Shown one piece after another: positions 8,675 to 17,874 of a stretch of 37,496 nucleotides of DNA. The position numbers and the translations under genes were made by a program. The stretch comes from Entomomonas sp945283395. GTDB lineage: Bacteria > Pseudomonadota > Gammaproteobacteria > Pseudomonadales > Pseudomonadaceae. The DNA lies in assembly GCA_946480835.1 (NCBI GenBank), contig CAMLLC010000018.1, forward strand, positions 1-37,496, read 5' to 3'. The notes beneath the pieces are model-generated. The model searched no databases. It was not told the DNA's origin and saw nothing but the letters and a program-made list of their open reading frames with translations. How positions within the stretch are numbered: the first letter of the stretch is position 1; the number at the start of each line of letters is the position of its first letter.

Positions 8675-9398
8675 TTTACCAGCTAAATCTAAGATTAGTG
8701 TTATAACGGCAACTTTTAACGTGGTAAACAATTTACCAACATTAATTAACAGTTTAAGACAGCAGACTGATAAAAATTTTGAATGGATAATAGCAGATGG
8801 TGGTTCTACTGATGGTACCTTAGAATTATTAAAAAACATTGATAATCTTGATATTAAAATAACGTCTCAACCAGATTTTGGTATTTATGATGCATTAAAT
8901 AGGGCAATAAGATTATGCACTAATCAATATTATGTGGTAGCAGGTGCAGATGACTATTTTTATCAAGATGCTATAGCTATTTTCCATGAAGCATTGGAGG
9001 AAAATATAGACTTTGTAGCTACTACTATCAATTGTGGTGGTAATTTACTACAGCCAAAAGGTGGAAGCGTTACTAAAAATGGTGCAGCAGCTATCATTGC
9101 AAGTCATTCTATTGGCCTATTAATAAGGCGATCATTACATGAACAATATGGCTATTATTCCCGTAAATATCCTATTTTAGCTGATCAGTTGTTTATTTTA
9201 AATGCAGTTGCCAAAGGAGCAAAATTGATATATTTAAATAAATGTACCGGTTATTTTTCTAAAGGCGGAGTAAGTTGTAATAGTCCGTTAGCTTGTTTGA
9301 CTGAGTTTTTTTGTATTCAGCTAGAGTTAGGAAGTAATAAATATCTTCAAACGTTATTATTTATCAAACGATTAATTCAAATTTTACCTAAGCTTTGA
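8664..9398 (+). CDS. Glycosyltransferase family 2 (first of three)
   Basis: A 244-residue GT-A fold transferase that probably adds one sugar to the lipid-linked repeat unit on the cytoplasmic face. ISVITATFNVVNNLPTLINSL at the N terminus and ADGGSTDGT are hallmarks of GT2. DFGIYDALNRAI and the metal-binding AGADDYF (around residue 95) follow, as in colanic-acid WcaA/WcaE-type enzymes. It overlaps the end of manC by 11 bases, so it is translationally coupled. Donor and acceptor sugar cannot be read from sequence. Confidence 0.85.
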   Translation: MDVNLPAKSKISVITATFNVVNNLPTLINSLRQQTDKNFEWIIADGGSTDGTLELLKNIDNLDIKITSQPDFGIYDALNRAIRLCTNQYYVVAGADDYFYQDAIAIFHEALEENIDFVATTINCGGNLLQPKGGSVTKNGAAAIIASHSIGLLIRRSLHEQYGYYSRKYPILADQLFILNAVAKGAKLIYLNKCTGYFSKGGVSCNSPLACLTEFFCIQLELGSNKYLQTLLFIKRLIQILPKL

Positions 9399-9407
9399 GG
9401 CATAACA

Positions 9408-10319
9408 ATGGCAATTGATATTCTTATGTCGACTTATAATGGGGAAAATTATTTAGAAAACCAATTATTTTCATTATTAATGCAACGCTATAAAGAATGG
9501 ACGCTTTATATTAGAGATGATGGTTCAACTGATAATACACTTTCTATTATAAGTAAGTTTTGTAAATTAGATCAGCGTATTAAATTAGTAGAGCAGGGGG
9601 TAAATCTTGGTTATGGTGCTAGCTTTATGAAATTAATACAATATAGTAGGGCCGACTATGTAGCTTTTTGCGATCAAGACGATATTTGGTTTGAAGATAA
9701 ATTATTACGCTGTTTAGAGCAAGCTAAGCAACTAGATGATCATCAAACGCCACTGTTAGTTTGTTGTCAAGGTTACACTTATTCAGACCAGACGGGGACC
9801 ATAACAGGTGCATTAACTCCTCAATATCAAGCAAAAGAATTAAAGAATTTTTTATTTTTAAATGGAGGCTATCAAGGTTGTTTATTTTTAGTAAATAAAG
9901 CCATGATAGATAACGCCAAAACTTATAATAAACCCGTTCATGGACATGATAACATTATGTGTTTAATAGCGCATAGTTTTGGTAAAATCTATTTTTTAAA
10001 AATGCCACTTATGCTTTATAGACAACATAAACTCAACTTATCAGGTAATGTGGGCATTAATTTTTTTAGTAAGCTTAAAGCTTTTTTTAGATCTGGCGCA
10101 GTAGTTGTAACCTCAGTAGCTTATAAGCAACAACAAGATTTTTTTGATTTCTTCAAAGACAAAATAAGCAAACCTAATAAAGAGATTTATCAACTTTATT
10201 TTTCTTTTCCGAACTTATCAAGGTTAGATAGAATAAAGCTGGTTATAAAAAATAGATTTACCATAGGCCAATATAAATGGGCACTTATTGTTAAAACGTT
10301 ATTGAGAAGACCTATTTAG
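9408..10319 (+). CDS. Glycosyltransferase family 2 (second of three), rhamnosyltransferase-like
   Basis: 303 residues. ILMSTYNGENYLENQL, then RDDGSTDNT and FCDQDDIWFEDKL, the pattern of the GT2 subfamily that includes RgpF- and WbbL-like rhamnosyltransferases. GHDNIMCL around residue 182 and YRQHKLNLSG agree with that subfamily. A rhamnose donor would fit the rml genes downstream, but this link is inference. The gene starts 9 bases after the previous stop and ends one base before the next start. Confidence 0.82.
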   Translation: MAIDILMSTYNGENYLENQLFSLLMQRYKEWTLYIRDDGSTDNTLSIISKFCKLDQRIKLVEQGVNLGYGASFMKLIQYSRADYVAFCDQDDIWFEDKLLRCLEQAKQLDDHQTPLLVCCQGYTYSDQTGTITGALTPQYQAKELKNFLFLNGGYQGCLFLVNKAMIDNAKTYNKPVHGHDNIMCLIAHSFGKIYFLKMPLMLYRQHKLNLSGNVGINFFSKLKAFFRSGAVVVTSVAYKQQQDFFDFFKDKISKPNKEIYQLYFSFPNLSRLDRIKLVIKNRFTIGQYKWALIVKTLLRRPI

Positions 10320-11120
10320 ATGATAACGATACTAACTCCTACTTATAATAGAGCTTATACTCTTAATAGATTGTATAACAGCCTTTGTGAGCAAACTAAT
10401 CAAAGGTTTGACTGGTTAATTATCGATGATGGTAGCACTGATAATACCGCTAATCTCATTAAAAGCATGCAGAAAGATCAAAAATTAACTATTCACTACT
10501 ATTATCAACTTAATAGTGGTAAACATGTAGCATTAAATAAAGGTATTAAGCTTTCTGAGAAAGACTGGATTTTTATAGTGGATAGTGATGATGCTTTAAC
10601 TAAAGATGCAATTGATACTATTACATATACTATAAACCAATACAGCACAAAAAAAGGTATTGTTGGGTTTTGTTTTAGAAAGGCATATTTTGATAACAAA
10701 ATGATAGGGGTAGAAGTACAAGATAATATTTTATCTATCTCACCTACTCAAGCTTCTCAAATTTATCAAGGAGATTTAGCCTACATTTTTAGTAAAGGGT
10801 CATTGGTTAATAATCCTTTTCCCATTATAGAAAATGAAAAATTTGTACCTGAGCTCTATATATGGAATAAAATTGCTGATCAAGGTAATATCTTATTTTT
10901 TTCAAAAAAAATAGTTTATCTAGCTGAGTATTTAGCAGATGGTTATACCCAAAACTTTAAACATAATTTACAAACCAATCCACAAGGTTTCAAATTGTTC
11001 TATCAAGATCAATTGAAAAGAGAAAAGGGACTAAAAAATAAACTAAAATGCCTTATTCGCTGTTGGCAATGTAATAGATATGCATCTATAAATAAACGTA
11101 AAGGAATAGAAAAAGAGTGA
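10320..11120 (+). CDS. Glycosyltransferase family 2 (third of three)
   Basis: 266 residues, beginning directly after the preceding stop codon. ITILTPTYNRAYTLNRLYNSL, IDDGSTDNT and VDSDDALT give the GT2 nucleotide-sugar and metal sites. The C-terminal half (LYIWNKIADQG, YLADGYTQN) resembles capsule and O-antigen glycosyltransferases that carry the EPELYxWNKIA-type motif. Its TGA overlaps the next gene's GTG start in a GTGA tetranucleotide, so the two are translationally coupled. Sugar specificity is unknown. Confidence 0.83.
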   Translation: MITILTPTYNRAYTLNRLYNSLCEQTNQRFDWLIIDDGSTDNTANLIKSMQKDQKLTIHYYYQLNSGKHVALNKGIKLSEKDWIFIVDSDDALTKDAIDTITYTINQYSTKKGIVGFCFRKAYFDNKMIGVEVQDNILSISPTQASQIYQGDLAYIFSKGSLVNNPFPIIENEKFVPELYIWNKIADQGNILFFSKKIVYLAEYLADGYTQNFKHNLQTNPQGFKLFYQDQLKREKGLKNKLKCLIRCWQCNRYASINKRKGIEKE

Positions 11121-12229
11121 ATATCTTTTTCTTAATTACAGGGTTAGGGGTTGGCGGAGCAGAGCAACAAGTCGTTAGTTTAGCTGATGAAATGGCTGTA
11201 TTAGGACATAAAGTTACTCTCTGTTATATCACAGGTGAAGCTAAATTGTTGCCTAACGAGCAAAGTATTAAATTGATAGCATTAAAGGCCAAAAAAAATC
11301 CTTGGTCTATTACTAAAGCTTTGTTGTTACTAATTAAAATCATTCATCAGGTAAAGCCAGATATTATTCATAGTCATATGGTACATGCTAATCTGATGGC
11401 TAGAATAGTAAAAATTTTTGTAAGTAAACAAATAGTATTAATTTGTTCGGCTCACAATAAAAATGAAGGTGGCAAATTAAGAGTTTTAGCCTATCGCCTG
11501 ACTGACCGACTCGCCGATATTTCAACTAATGTTAGTCAAGAAGCGGTCACTGCTTTTATAACCCAAAAGGCGACTAAACAAGGACGAATGCTAGTTATGT
11601 ATAATGGCATTGATAGCACTAAATTTAGTTTCAGTAATGAACAACGTAGTTTTTTAAGAAGCCAATGGCAAATAACGGATGACACTCATGTCCTTCTAGC
11701 GATAGGACGTTTAACAGCAGCGAAAGATTATCAAAATTTACTGACTGCATTTAGTTTATTACCCGATCTTAAACATAAGCTATTAATCATTGTAGGCACT
11801 GGTGAAGAAAGCTATGTGAACCAATTACATGATTTGAATAAGCAATTAAATATTGCTGATAGAGTACATTTTTTAGGGATTAGGCAAGATATTAATAGCT
11901 TATTGTCAGCAGCTGACTTGTTTGTATTAGCTTCTGAGTGGGAGGGGATGCCATTAGTGGTAGCTGAGGCTATGGCTTGTGAACAGCTCATAGTAGCTAC
12001 TGACAGTGGAGGCGTAAGAGAAATGTTAGCTAGTACTGGGTTTCTTGTCCCCATTAAACAGCCTATAATGTTAGCAGAAACTATTGAAAAAGCATTAAAT
12101 TTATCTTTAACCATGAGAATAGAAGTAACTAAAAAAGCGCGACAAAGAGTCTTAATGCACTATAATATACAACAGATTACCCAACAATGGCTGAAGCTTT
12201 ATCAGCATCTGATAGATAGTAAGATTTGA
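11117..12229 (+). CDS. Glycosyltransferase family 4
   Basis: 370 residues with the GT-B fold. The N-terminal GLGVGGAEQQV loop (about 9-19) binds the acceptor side. LLAIGRLTAAKDYQNLL, FLGIRQDI and the EWEGMPLVVAEAMACE motif (the E-x7-E donor-binding region of GT4) are all present. The start is GTG at 11117, overlapping the preceding stop. It would add a hexose or 6-deoxyhexose to the repeat unit in the cytoplasm; the sugar cannot be assigned. Confidence 0.86.
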   Translation: MNIFFLITGLGVGGAEQQVVSLADEMAVLGHKVTLCYITGEAKLLPNEQSIKLIALKAKKNPWSITKALLLLIKIIHQVKPDIIHSHMVHANLMARIVKIFVSKQIVLICSAHNKNEGGKLRVLAYRLTDRLADISTNVSQEAVTAFITQKATKQGRMLVMYNGIDSTKFSFSNEQRSFLRSQWQITDDTHVLLAIGRLTAAKDYQNLLTAFSLLPDLKHKLLIIVGTGEESYVNQLHDLNKQLNIADRVHFLGIRQDINSLLSAADLFVLASEWEGMPLVVAEAMACEQLIVATDSGGVREMLASTGFLVPIKQPIMLAETIEKALNLSLTMRIEVTKKARQRVLMHYNIQQITQQWLKLYQHLIDSKI

Positions 12230-12243
12230 TAGTTAGGTTATAG

Positions 12244-13308
12244 ATGAAAATATTAGTGACAGGTGGAGCAGGTTTTATAGGATCAGCATTAGTACGTTTC
12301 TTGATCAAAAATACTGATCATTACGTAATAAATGTTGATAAATTGACCTATGCTGGCAATTTAGAATCCTTAAGTAGTGTAGCAGATTCTGAGCGATATG
12401 CTTTTGAGAAGGTAGATATATGTGATAAAACAGAACTCACTAGAGTATTTACCACTCATCAGCCTGATGTTATCATCCATTTGGCAGCTGAGTCTCATGT
12501 AGATCGCTCAATTACTGGATCTGCCGACTTTATAGAAACAAATATTATAGGTACTTACACTCTTTTAGAAGTATCACGCCATTATTGGAATGATTTAGCC
12601 ACCTCTGCAAAGCAAGTATTTAGATTCCATTACGTGTCAACAGATGAGGTCTATGGGGATTTGGTAGGAATAAATAATTTATTTACTGAAACTACTCCTT
12701 ATGCCCCTAGCTCTCCTTATTCAGCCAGTAAAGCCAGCTCTGATCATCTAGTAAGAGCTTGGGGACGTACCTATGGGTTACCTATTTTAGTTACCAATTG
12801 TTCTAATAATTATGGACCATATCATTTTCCTGAAAAACTTATCCCGCTTACGATTTTAAATGCATTAGAAGGTAAACCTTTACCTATTTATGGAGAAGGT
12901 TTACAAATACGTGATTGGCTTTATGTAGAAGATCATGCACGAGCTTTATACAAAGTACTTAGTCAGGGAAAAATTGGAGAAACTTATAATATAGGTGGGC
13001 ATAATGAAAAGCGTAATATAGATGTCGTTAATGCATTATGTGATTTATTAGAAGAATTAGCGCCTATCCATCCGGTAGGGATTAAACATTATCGTGATTT
13101 AATTACTTATGTCAAGGATCGTCCTGGCCATGATATGCGCTACGCAATAGATGCTAGTAAAATAGCCCAAGAACTTGGCTGGCGCCCTAAAGAAACTTTC
13201 GAGTCTGGTCTTAGAAAAACAGTTATGTGGTATTTAACGAATAATGAATGGGTTGAGCATGTAAAAAAAGGTTCTTATCGTGAATGGATAGCAAAACAAT
13301 ATGGCTAG
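12244..13308 (+). CDS. rmlB: dTDP-glucose 4,6-dehydratase
   Basis: Converts dTDP-glucose to dTDP-4-keto-6-deoxyglucose, the second step of dTDP-L-rhamnose synthesis. 354 residues, an extended short-chain dehydrogenase: GGAGFIG at 7-13, TDEVYG with the catalytic Asp-Glu at 133-138, and the Tyr159-x3-Lys163 pair in YSASK. It overlaps rmlD by 8 bases. The cluster order is rmlB-rmlD-rmlC, and the thymidylyltransferase gene rmlA that normally supplies dTDP-glucose is not in this window. Confidence 0.96.
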   Translation: MKILVTGGAGFIGSALVRFLIKNTDHYVINVDKLTYAGNLESLSSVADSERYAFEKVDICDKTELTRVFTTHQPDVIIHLAAESHVDRSITGSADFIETNIIGTYTLLEVSRHYWNDLATSAKQVFRFHYVSTDEVYGDLVGINNLFTETTPYAPSSPYSASKASSDHLVRAWGRTYGLPILVTNCSNNYGPYHFPEKLIPLTILNALEGKPLPIYGEGLQIRDWLYVEDHARALYKVLSQGKIGETYNIGGHNEKRNIDVVNALCDLLEELAPIHPVGIKHYRDLITYVKDRPGHDMRYAIDASKIAQELGWRPKETFESGLRKTVMWYLTNNEWVEHVKKGSYREWIAKQYG

Positions 13309-14188
13309 TAAAATATTGTTATTGGGAAAAAATGGTCAAGTAGGCTGGGAACTTACAAGGGCTTTAGCTCCGTTAGGAAAATTATTAGCATTAGATCGCC
13401 AAGATCAAGGTGGCGATATCACTGACTTTAAATCATTACGTAAAATTATTGGTGACTATAAACCTCATATTATAGTTAATGCAGCAGCTTATACAGCAGT
13501 CGATAAAGCGGAGGAGGAAATTGAGCAAGCATTATTAATCAATGGCGAGGCGGTTGGTTTTTTAGCTGAACAGGCCAAGCTATATAACAGTTGGTTAATC
13601 CATTATTCAACCGACTATGTATTTGATGGTAGCGGTAATACTCCTTGGCAAGAAACTGCCCAAACGGGGCCATTAAATAGTTATGGACAAACCAAATTAG
13701 CTGGCGAAGAAGCTATTCGGGCTGTAGCAGACCATTACCTAATTCTACGTACTTCATGGGTTTATTGTGCTTATGGTCATAATTTTATTAAAACTATTTT
13801 ACGATTAGCTAAAGAACAACAAACTCTTAATATTATTGCTGATCAAATAGGTGCTCCTACTGGGGCAGAGTTAATAGCTGATGTGACAGCTCATTGTATT
13901 AATAAGCTTACGCCAAATCTTACAGGTGTTTATCATCTAGTGGCTAGTGGTGAAACATCTTGGTATGAATTTGCTAACCATATAGTGAAACAGGCTAAAA
14001 ATTTTATTAACGAAGTATTAGTTGTTAAAGAAATTAAACCTATAACTACCGATGCCTATCCTACTGCTGCAAAACGCCCTCACAATTCCAGATTAGATAC
14101 TGAGAAATTAACAACAGCCTTTGATCTTTATTTACCTGCATGGCAATTAGGGGTGAATAGAGTAATTACTGAGTTACTAAGAAAATAA
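13301..14188 (+). CDS. rmlD: dTDP-4-dehydrorhamnose reductase
   Basis: Performs the last step to dTDP-L-rhamnose with NAD(P)H. 295 residues. GKNGQVGWEL (9-18) is the nucleotide-binding loop, YSTDYVFDG (102-110) is the family signature, and SYGQTK carries the catalytic Tyr128 and Lys132. The C-terminal RPHNSRLD stretch is also typical. It overlaps the end of rmlB by 8 bases and precedes rmlC by 12. Confidence 0.95.
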   Translation: MASKILLLGKNGQVGWELTRALAPLGKLLALDRQDQGGDITDFKSLRKIIGDYKPHIIVNAAAYTAVDKAEEEIEQALLINGEAVGFLAEQAKLYNSWLIHYSTDYVFDGSGNTPWQETAQTGPLNSYGQTKLAGEEAIRAVADHYLILRTSWVYCAYGHNFIKTILRLAKEQQTLNIIADQIGAPTGAELIADVTAHCINKLTPNLTGVYHLVASGETSWYEFANHIVKQAKNFINEVLVVKEIKPITTDAYPTAAKRPHNSRLDTEKLTTAFDLYLPAWQLGVNRVITELLRK

Positions 14189-14200
14189 GGTTTATTTCCT

Positions 14201-14779
14201 ATGAAGTTAATACCAACAGCTATCCCTGAAGTAGTCATAATTGAACCACAAATATACGGTGATGATCGTGGCTGGTTCATGGAAAGTTATAATGAGCAAA
14301 AATTTCATGAAGGATTAAATAGGCTTAAATTGCCTAAACCTCGCCCTTTTGTGCAAGATAATCATTCCTGTTCTCAGAAGGGGGTATTAAGGGGCATACA
14401 TTTTCAGCGTGCGCCCTATGCACAAGGTAAATTAGTGAGGGTGGTATGTGGTAAAGCTTGGGATGTGGCAATAGATATTAGACTTAATTCGCCTACTTTT
14501 GGTCAGTGGGTAGCAGTTGAGCTCAGCGCTGAAAACAAAAAAATATTTTGGATTCCAGAAGGTTTTGCGCATGGTTTTGTTGCTTTGCAAGATAATACCC
14601 ATTTTTTATACAAAACTACCGATTATTATCATAAAGAAGCAGAGGATGCCATTAAATGGAATGATAAAGACCTAGCTATTCAATGGCCTCAATTAGATGA
14701 AGAGTTTATTATTTCAAATAAAGATGCAGTAGCAGGGAGTTTTGCTGATTATACAGCTAAGGAGAAAGCACTTGGATGA
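14201..14779 (+). CDS. rmlC: dTDP-4-dehydrorhamnose 3,5-epimerase
   Basis: A cupin enzyme acting between RmlB and RmlD. 192 residues, a little longer than the usual 180-185. RGIHFQ carries the catalytic His67, followed by KLVRVVCGKAWDVAIDIR and the YKTTDYY segment with the catalytic Tyr. Its stop overlaps the next gene's ATG by four bases (ATGA). Confidence 0.95.
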   Translation: MKLIPTAIPEVVIIEPQIYGDDRGWFMESYNEQKFHEGLNRLKLPKPRPFVQDNHSCSQKGVLRGIHFQRAPYAQGKLVRVVCGKAWDVAIDIRLNSPTFGQWVAVELSAENKKIFWIPEGFAHGFVALQDNTHFLYKTTDYYHKEAEDAIKWNDKDLAIQWPQLDEEFIISNKDAVAGSFADYTAKEKALG

Positions 14780-15903
14780 GAATAGCTATTATAGGGACTA
14801 CTGCACATTCTATTTTAGGATTTAGAGTTGACCTCATCAAGTCGCTGATAGCTAAAGGGCATGAGGTTTATGCTTTTGCACAAGATTATCAAACAGCTTC
14901 TAAAGAAGCTGTAGAAGCTCTCGGGGCTCTAGCTATTTCTTATGCTTTTAATAGAACAGGATTAAATCCTTTAGTTGATCTAATCAATACTTTCAAACTT
15001 GCTAAACAACTTAAAGAATATAAGATTGAACAAACTTTTTGTTATTTTAGTAAACCTGTTATTTTTGGTACTTTAGCAGCCATAATAGCTAGAGTTTCAA
15101 AACGTTATGCTATGCTTGAAGGCTTGGGTTACACATTCACGCCGCAGCAGCAAGGTTATTCATTTAAAACTAAACTATTGAAACTTGTACAAGTTTTACT
15201 TTATCAAGCTATTTTACCTCATTTAAACCGTTTTATTTTATTAAATGAAGATGATAAAAAAGATCTTATAGATAATTACCATATCAATATAGAAACCGTT
15301 ATTCTAGGACCTATAGGTTTAAACTTGGCAGATTATCCGTACACCCCTGTTAAAAGTGATCCTGTTTCATTTTTATTTATAGGGCGATTACTTAAAGAAA
15401 AAGGAATTATTGAGTTTATAACAGCAGCTAAGTTGATCAAACTGCAATATCCAACAACTGAATTTGTTATTCTCGGTCCAATAGATACTGAAAATCCAGG
15501 CGGATTGGCTCAAACAGATTTACAGCAGTTGATAGATGAACGTGTTATTATTTGGCCGGGCTTTGTAGATAATGTTGCGCAATGGATTAAAAAGTGTAGT
15601 GTATTTGTGCTTCCTTCTTTTTATCGTGAGGGATTTCCACGCAGTATCCAAGAAGCTATGGCCATAGGTAGAGCCATTATTACTACCAATCTACCAGGTT
15701 GTAAAGAAAGTGTACAAGAGGGCGTTAATGGTTTCTTAATAAAGCCTTATGATGTGAATGAATTAGCTAACAAAATGGCTTATTTTATAGATCACCCTGA
15801 AAAAATTAGTGAAATGGGTAATAGTAGCTACCAAATAGCTATAAAAAATTTTAACGCTAGCAAGATTAATAATCGCTTAATGGAGTTATTGGATTTAGCA
15901 TGA
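14776..15903 (+). CDS. Glycosyltransferase family 4 (PglA / WbpY type)
   Basis: 375 residues, GT-B fold. The N-terminal GFRVDLIKSLIAKGHEVYAFA block and the KRYAMLEGLGYTF segment are typical of GT4 enzymes that add the second sugar to undecaprenyl-diphosphate-linked HexNAc in O-antigen and N-glycan pathways. The donor half has FLFIGRLLKEKGIIEFI and PSFYREGFPRSIQEAMA. The position next to the WbpV/WbpL-like pair supports an early role in repeat-unit assembly. ATGA overlaps at both ends tie it to rmlC and to the next gene. Precise sugar is unknown. Confidence 0.84.
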   Translation: MRIAIIGTTAHSILGFRVDLIKSLIAKGHEVYAFAQDYQTASKEAVEALGALAISYAFNRTGLNPLVDLINTFKLAKQLKEYKIEQTFCYFSKPVIFGTLAAIIARVSKRYAMLEGLGYTFTPQQQGYSFKTKLLKLVQVLLYQAILPHLNRFILLNEDDKKDLIDNYHINIETVILGPIGLNLADYPYTPVKSDPVSFLFIGRLLKEKGIIEFITAAKLIKLQYPTTEFVILGPIDTENPGGLAQTDLQQLIDERVIIWPGFVDNVAQWIKKCSVFVLPSFYREGFPRSIQEAMAIGRAIITTNLPGCKESVQEGVNGFLIKPYDVNELANKMAYFIDHPEKISEMGNSSYQIAIKNFNASKINNRLMELLDLA

Positions 15904-16850
15904 GTAAAGTATTGATTACAGGTGCTTCAGGTTTTATAGGCAAAGCATTACTAACCAAATTAATGACTGATTTTGACTATAATCTGGTAATTGCAGTACG
16001 TAAGCTTGATTCTACTATTACTCAAGTAGAACAAGTGGTAATTCCTGATTTAATTCAACCTATAGATTGGCAGAATGCATTAACTAATGTTACAACAGTA
16101 ATCCATCTAGCAGCACGTGCCCATGTCCTCAAGGAAACAGCCAGCGATCCATTAGCTGCCTTTAGACTAGTTAATGTTACTGCTACCATAGAATTAGCCA
16201 AGCAAGCATTAGCTGCTGGTGTTAAAAGATTCATTTTTATCAGTTCTATAGGTGTCAATGGTAATACCAATACGCGTGCTTTTACCGAACAAGATACACC
16301 ACACCCAGTTACTAATTATGCTCGCTCTAAATTAGAAGCTGAACAAGCATTAAAGTCATTAACTAATAATACCACCATGGAATTAGTCATTATTCGTCCG
16401 CCGTTAGTTTATGGGAAAGGAGTACAGGCAAATTTCTATTCTTTAATTAAATGGGTTGAGCGGGACATTCCACTACCTTTAGGAAGCGTAAAGAATAGTC
16501 GCTCTTTAGTAGCGCTAGATAACTTAGTCGACTTTATTACCATTTGCATAAAACACCCTCAAGCAGCTAATCAAATTTTTTTAGTAGCCGATAAAGAGCA
16601 AGTTTCTACACCAGAACTTTTAATGTTAGTAGCAAAAATTATGGGCAAGAAAAGTAAATTATTGCCTATTCCAGTAATTTTGCTTAAATTTATGGCTTTA
16701 ATATTGGGTAAAAAAAATATGGCTATTCAGCTTTGTGACTCGCTAACGGTGAGCACCCAGAAAGCTCAACAATTACTAACATGGCAACCTCCTGTCAGTT
16801 TATATAAAATACTAAATGAAACAGTTAGCTACTATTTGGAGCATAAGTAG
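15900..16850 (+). CDS. NAD-dependent epimerase/reductase, WbpV-like
   Basis: 316-residue extended short-chain dehydrogenase with GASGFIG (8-14), SSIG near 115 and the catalytic Tyr140-x3-Lys144 in YARSK. It resembles WbpV, the 4-ketoreductase thought to finish UDP-N-acetylquinovosamine (or a related 6-deoxy-HexNAc) from the product of a WbpM-type 4,6-dehydratase. That fits its place directly before the initiating transferase, which in Pseudomonas uses UDP-FucNAc or UDP-QuiNAc. No WbpM homologue is in the window. The exact product is inferred from context. Confidence 0.8.
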   Translation: MSKVLITGASGFIGKALLTKLMTDFDYNLVIAVRKLDSTITQVEQVVIPDLIQPIDWQNALTNVTTVIHLAARAHVLKETASDPLAAFRLVNVTATIELAKQALAAGVKRFIFISSIGVNGNTNTRAFTEQDTPHPVTNYARSKLEAEQALKSLTNNTTMELVIIRPPLVYGKGVQANFYSLIKWVERDIPLPLGSVKNSRSLVALDNLVDFITICIKHPQAANQIFLVADKEQVSTPELLMLVAKIMGKKSKLLPIPVILLKFMALILGKKNMAIQLCDSLTVSTQKAQQLLTWQPPVSLYKILNETVSYYLEHK

Positions 16851-16854
16851 CGAC

Positions 16855-17874
16855 ATGACTAATTACGGTTGGATATTAATAGTTGTTACATTAAGTAGCT
16901 TTAGCCTAACCTTTTTATTAAAGCATTATGCCTTAGCTAATCATCTACTAGATATTCCTAATGCTCGAAGCTCTCATCTAATTCCAACTCCGAGGGGAGG
17001 CGGGCTAGCATTTGTTATAGTATTTATATGTTGTTTACCTCTCTTGTATATTTTATCTTTATTGTCTAATTCGATGCTTTGGCTTTTAATGGGAGCGTGC
17101 TCGCTGGTTGCTTGTATAGGTTTCTTAGATGATAAATATCATATTCCTGCACGATGGCGTCTATTGATTCATTTTCTAGCAGCGGGCTGGATACTTTTCT
17201 GGTCAAATGGCTATCCATCTATAACATTGACTATGTTTCAAATTCCAGCTGCTATTGCTACATTAGGCGCAGTATTTTATTTAGTCTGGTTATTAAACCT
17301 TTATAACTTTATGGATGGAATAAATGGTATTGCGGGTATTGAGGCTATTTGTGTGTCTTTAAGTGGTGCTATTTTTTATATATTACTTGGATATGATACG
17401 CTTATTGCCCCTTTGTTATTACTTGCAGCAAGTGTATTAGGTTTCTTATTCTGGAATTTTCCTCATGCTAAGATCTTTATGGGGGATACAGGTAGTGGCT
17501 TTTTAGGAATTACGCTTGGTGCTTTATCCATTCAGGCAGCTTGGGTATCACCATCCTTATTTGTAGCGTGGCTAATTATATTAGGTGTTTTTATTGTAGA
17601 TGCTACTTGGACATTAATGCATAGAATTTTTCGAAAGCAGCGGGTTTATGAAGCTCATAGAAGTCATACCTACCAAATTGCTAGTAGAGCAATAGGTAAA
17701 CATTGGCCTATTAGTTTATCTGTAATGGTTATTAATTTTGTCTGGTTATTACCTATAGCAATCTTAGTAATTTTTCAAGTCATCCATGCTTGGTTTGGAT
17801 TATTATTAGCCTATTTACCTTTAGCTAGTTTAGCTTATTATTTTAAAGCAGGGGCTAGTGAGCAAAATGACTAA
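16855..17874 (+). CDS. wbpL: Undecaprenyl-phosphate HexNAc-1-phosphate transferase, WbpL/WecA family
   Basis: A polytopic inner-membrane enzyme, about 339 residues with roughly ten hydrophobic segments, that starts the O-antigen unit by moving a sugar-1-phosphate to undecaprenyl phosphate. Family motifs: the cytoplasmic DIPNARSSHLIPTPRGGG loop, FLDDKYHIPARWR with its Asp pair, NLYNFMDGINGIAG, and FMGDTGSGFLG. The HRSHTYQIASR loop near the C terminus is usual for WbpL-like members. I prefer the ATG at 16855, four bases after the preceding stop, over an upstream in-frame ATG at 16816 that has no ribosome site. The gene symbol is by resemblance, so substrate preference is uncertain. Confidence 0.86.
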   Translation: MTNYGWILIVVTLSSFSLTFLLKHYALANHLLDIPNARSSHLIPTPRGGGLAFVIVFICCLPLLYILSLLSNSMLWLLMGACSLVACIGFLDDKYHIPARWRLLIHFLAAGWILFWSNGYPSITLTMFQIPAAIATLGAVFYLVWLLNLYNFMDGINGIAGIEAICVSLSGAIFYILLGYDTLIAPLLLLAASVLGFLFWNFPHAKIFMGDTGSGFLGITLGALSIQAAWVSPSLFVAWLIILGVFIVDATWTLMHRIFRKQRVYEAHRSHTYQIASRAIGKHWPISLSVMVINFVWLLPIAILVIFQVIHAWFGLLLAYLPLASLAYYFKAGASEQND

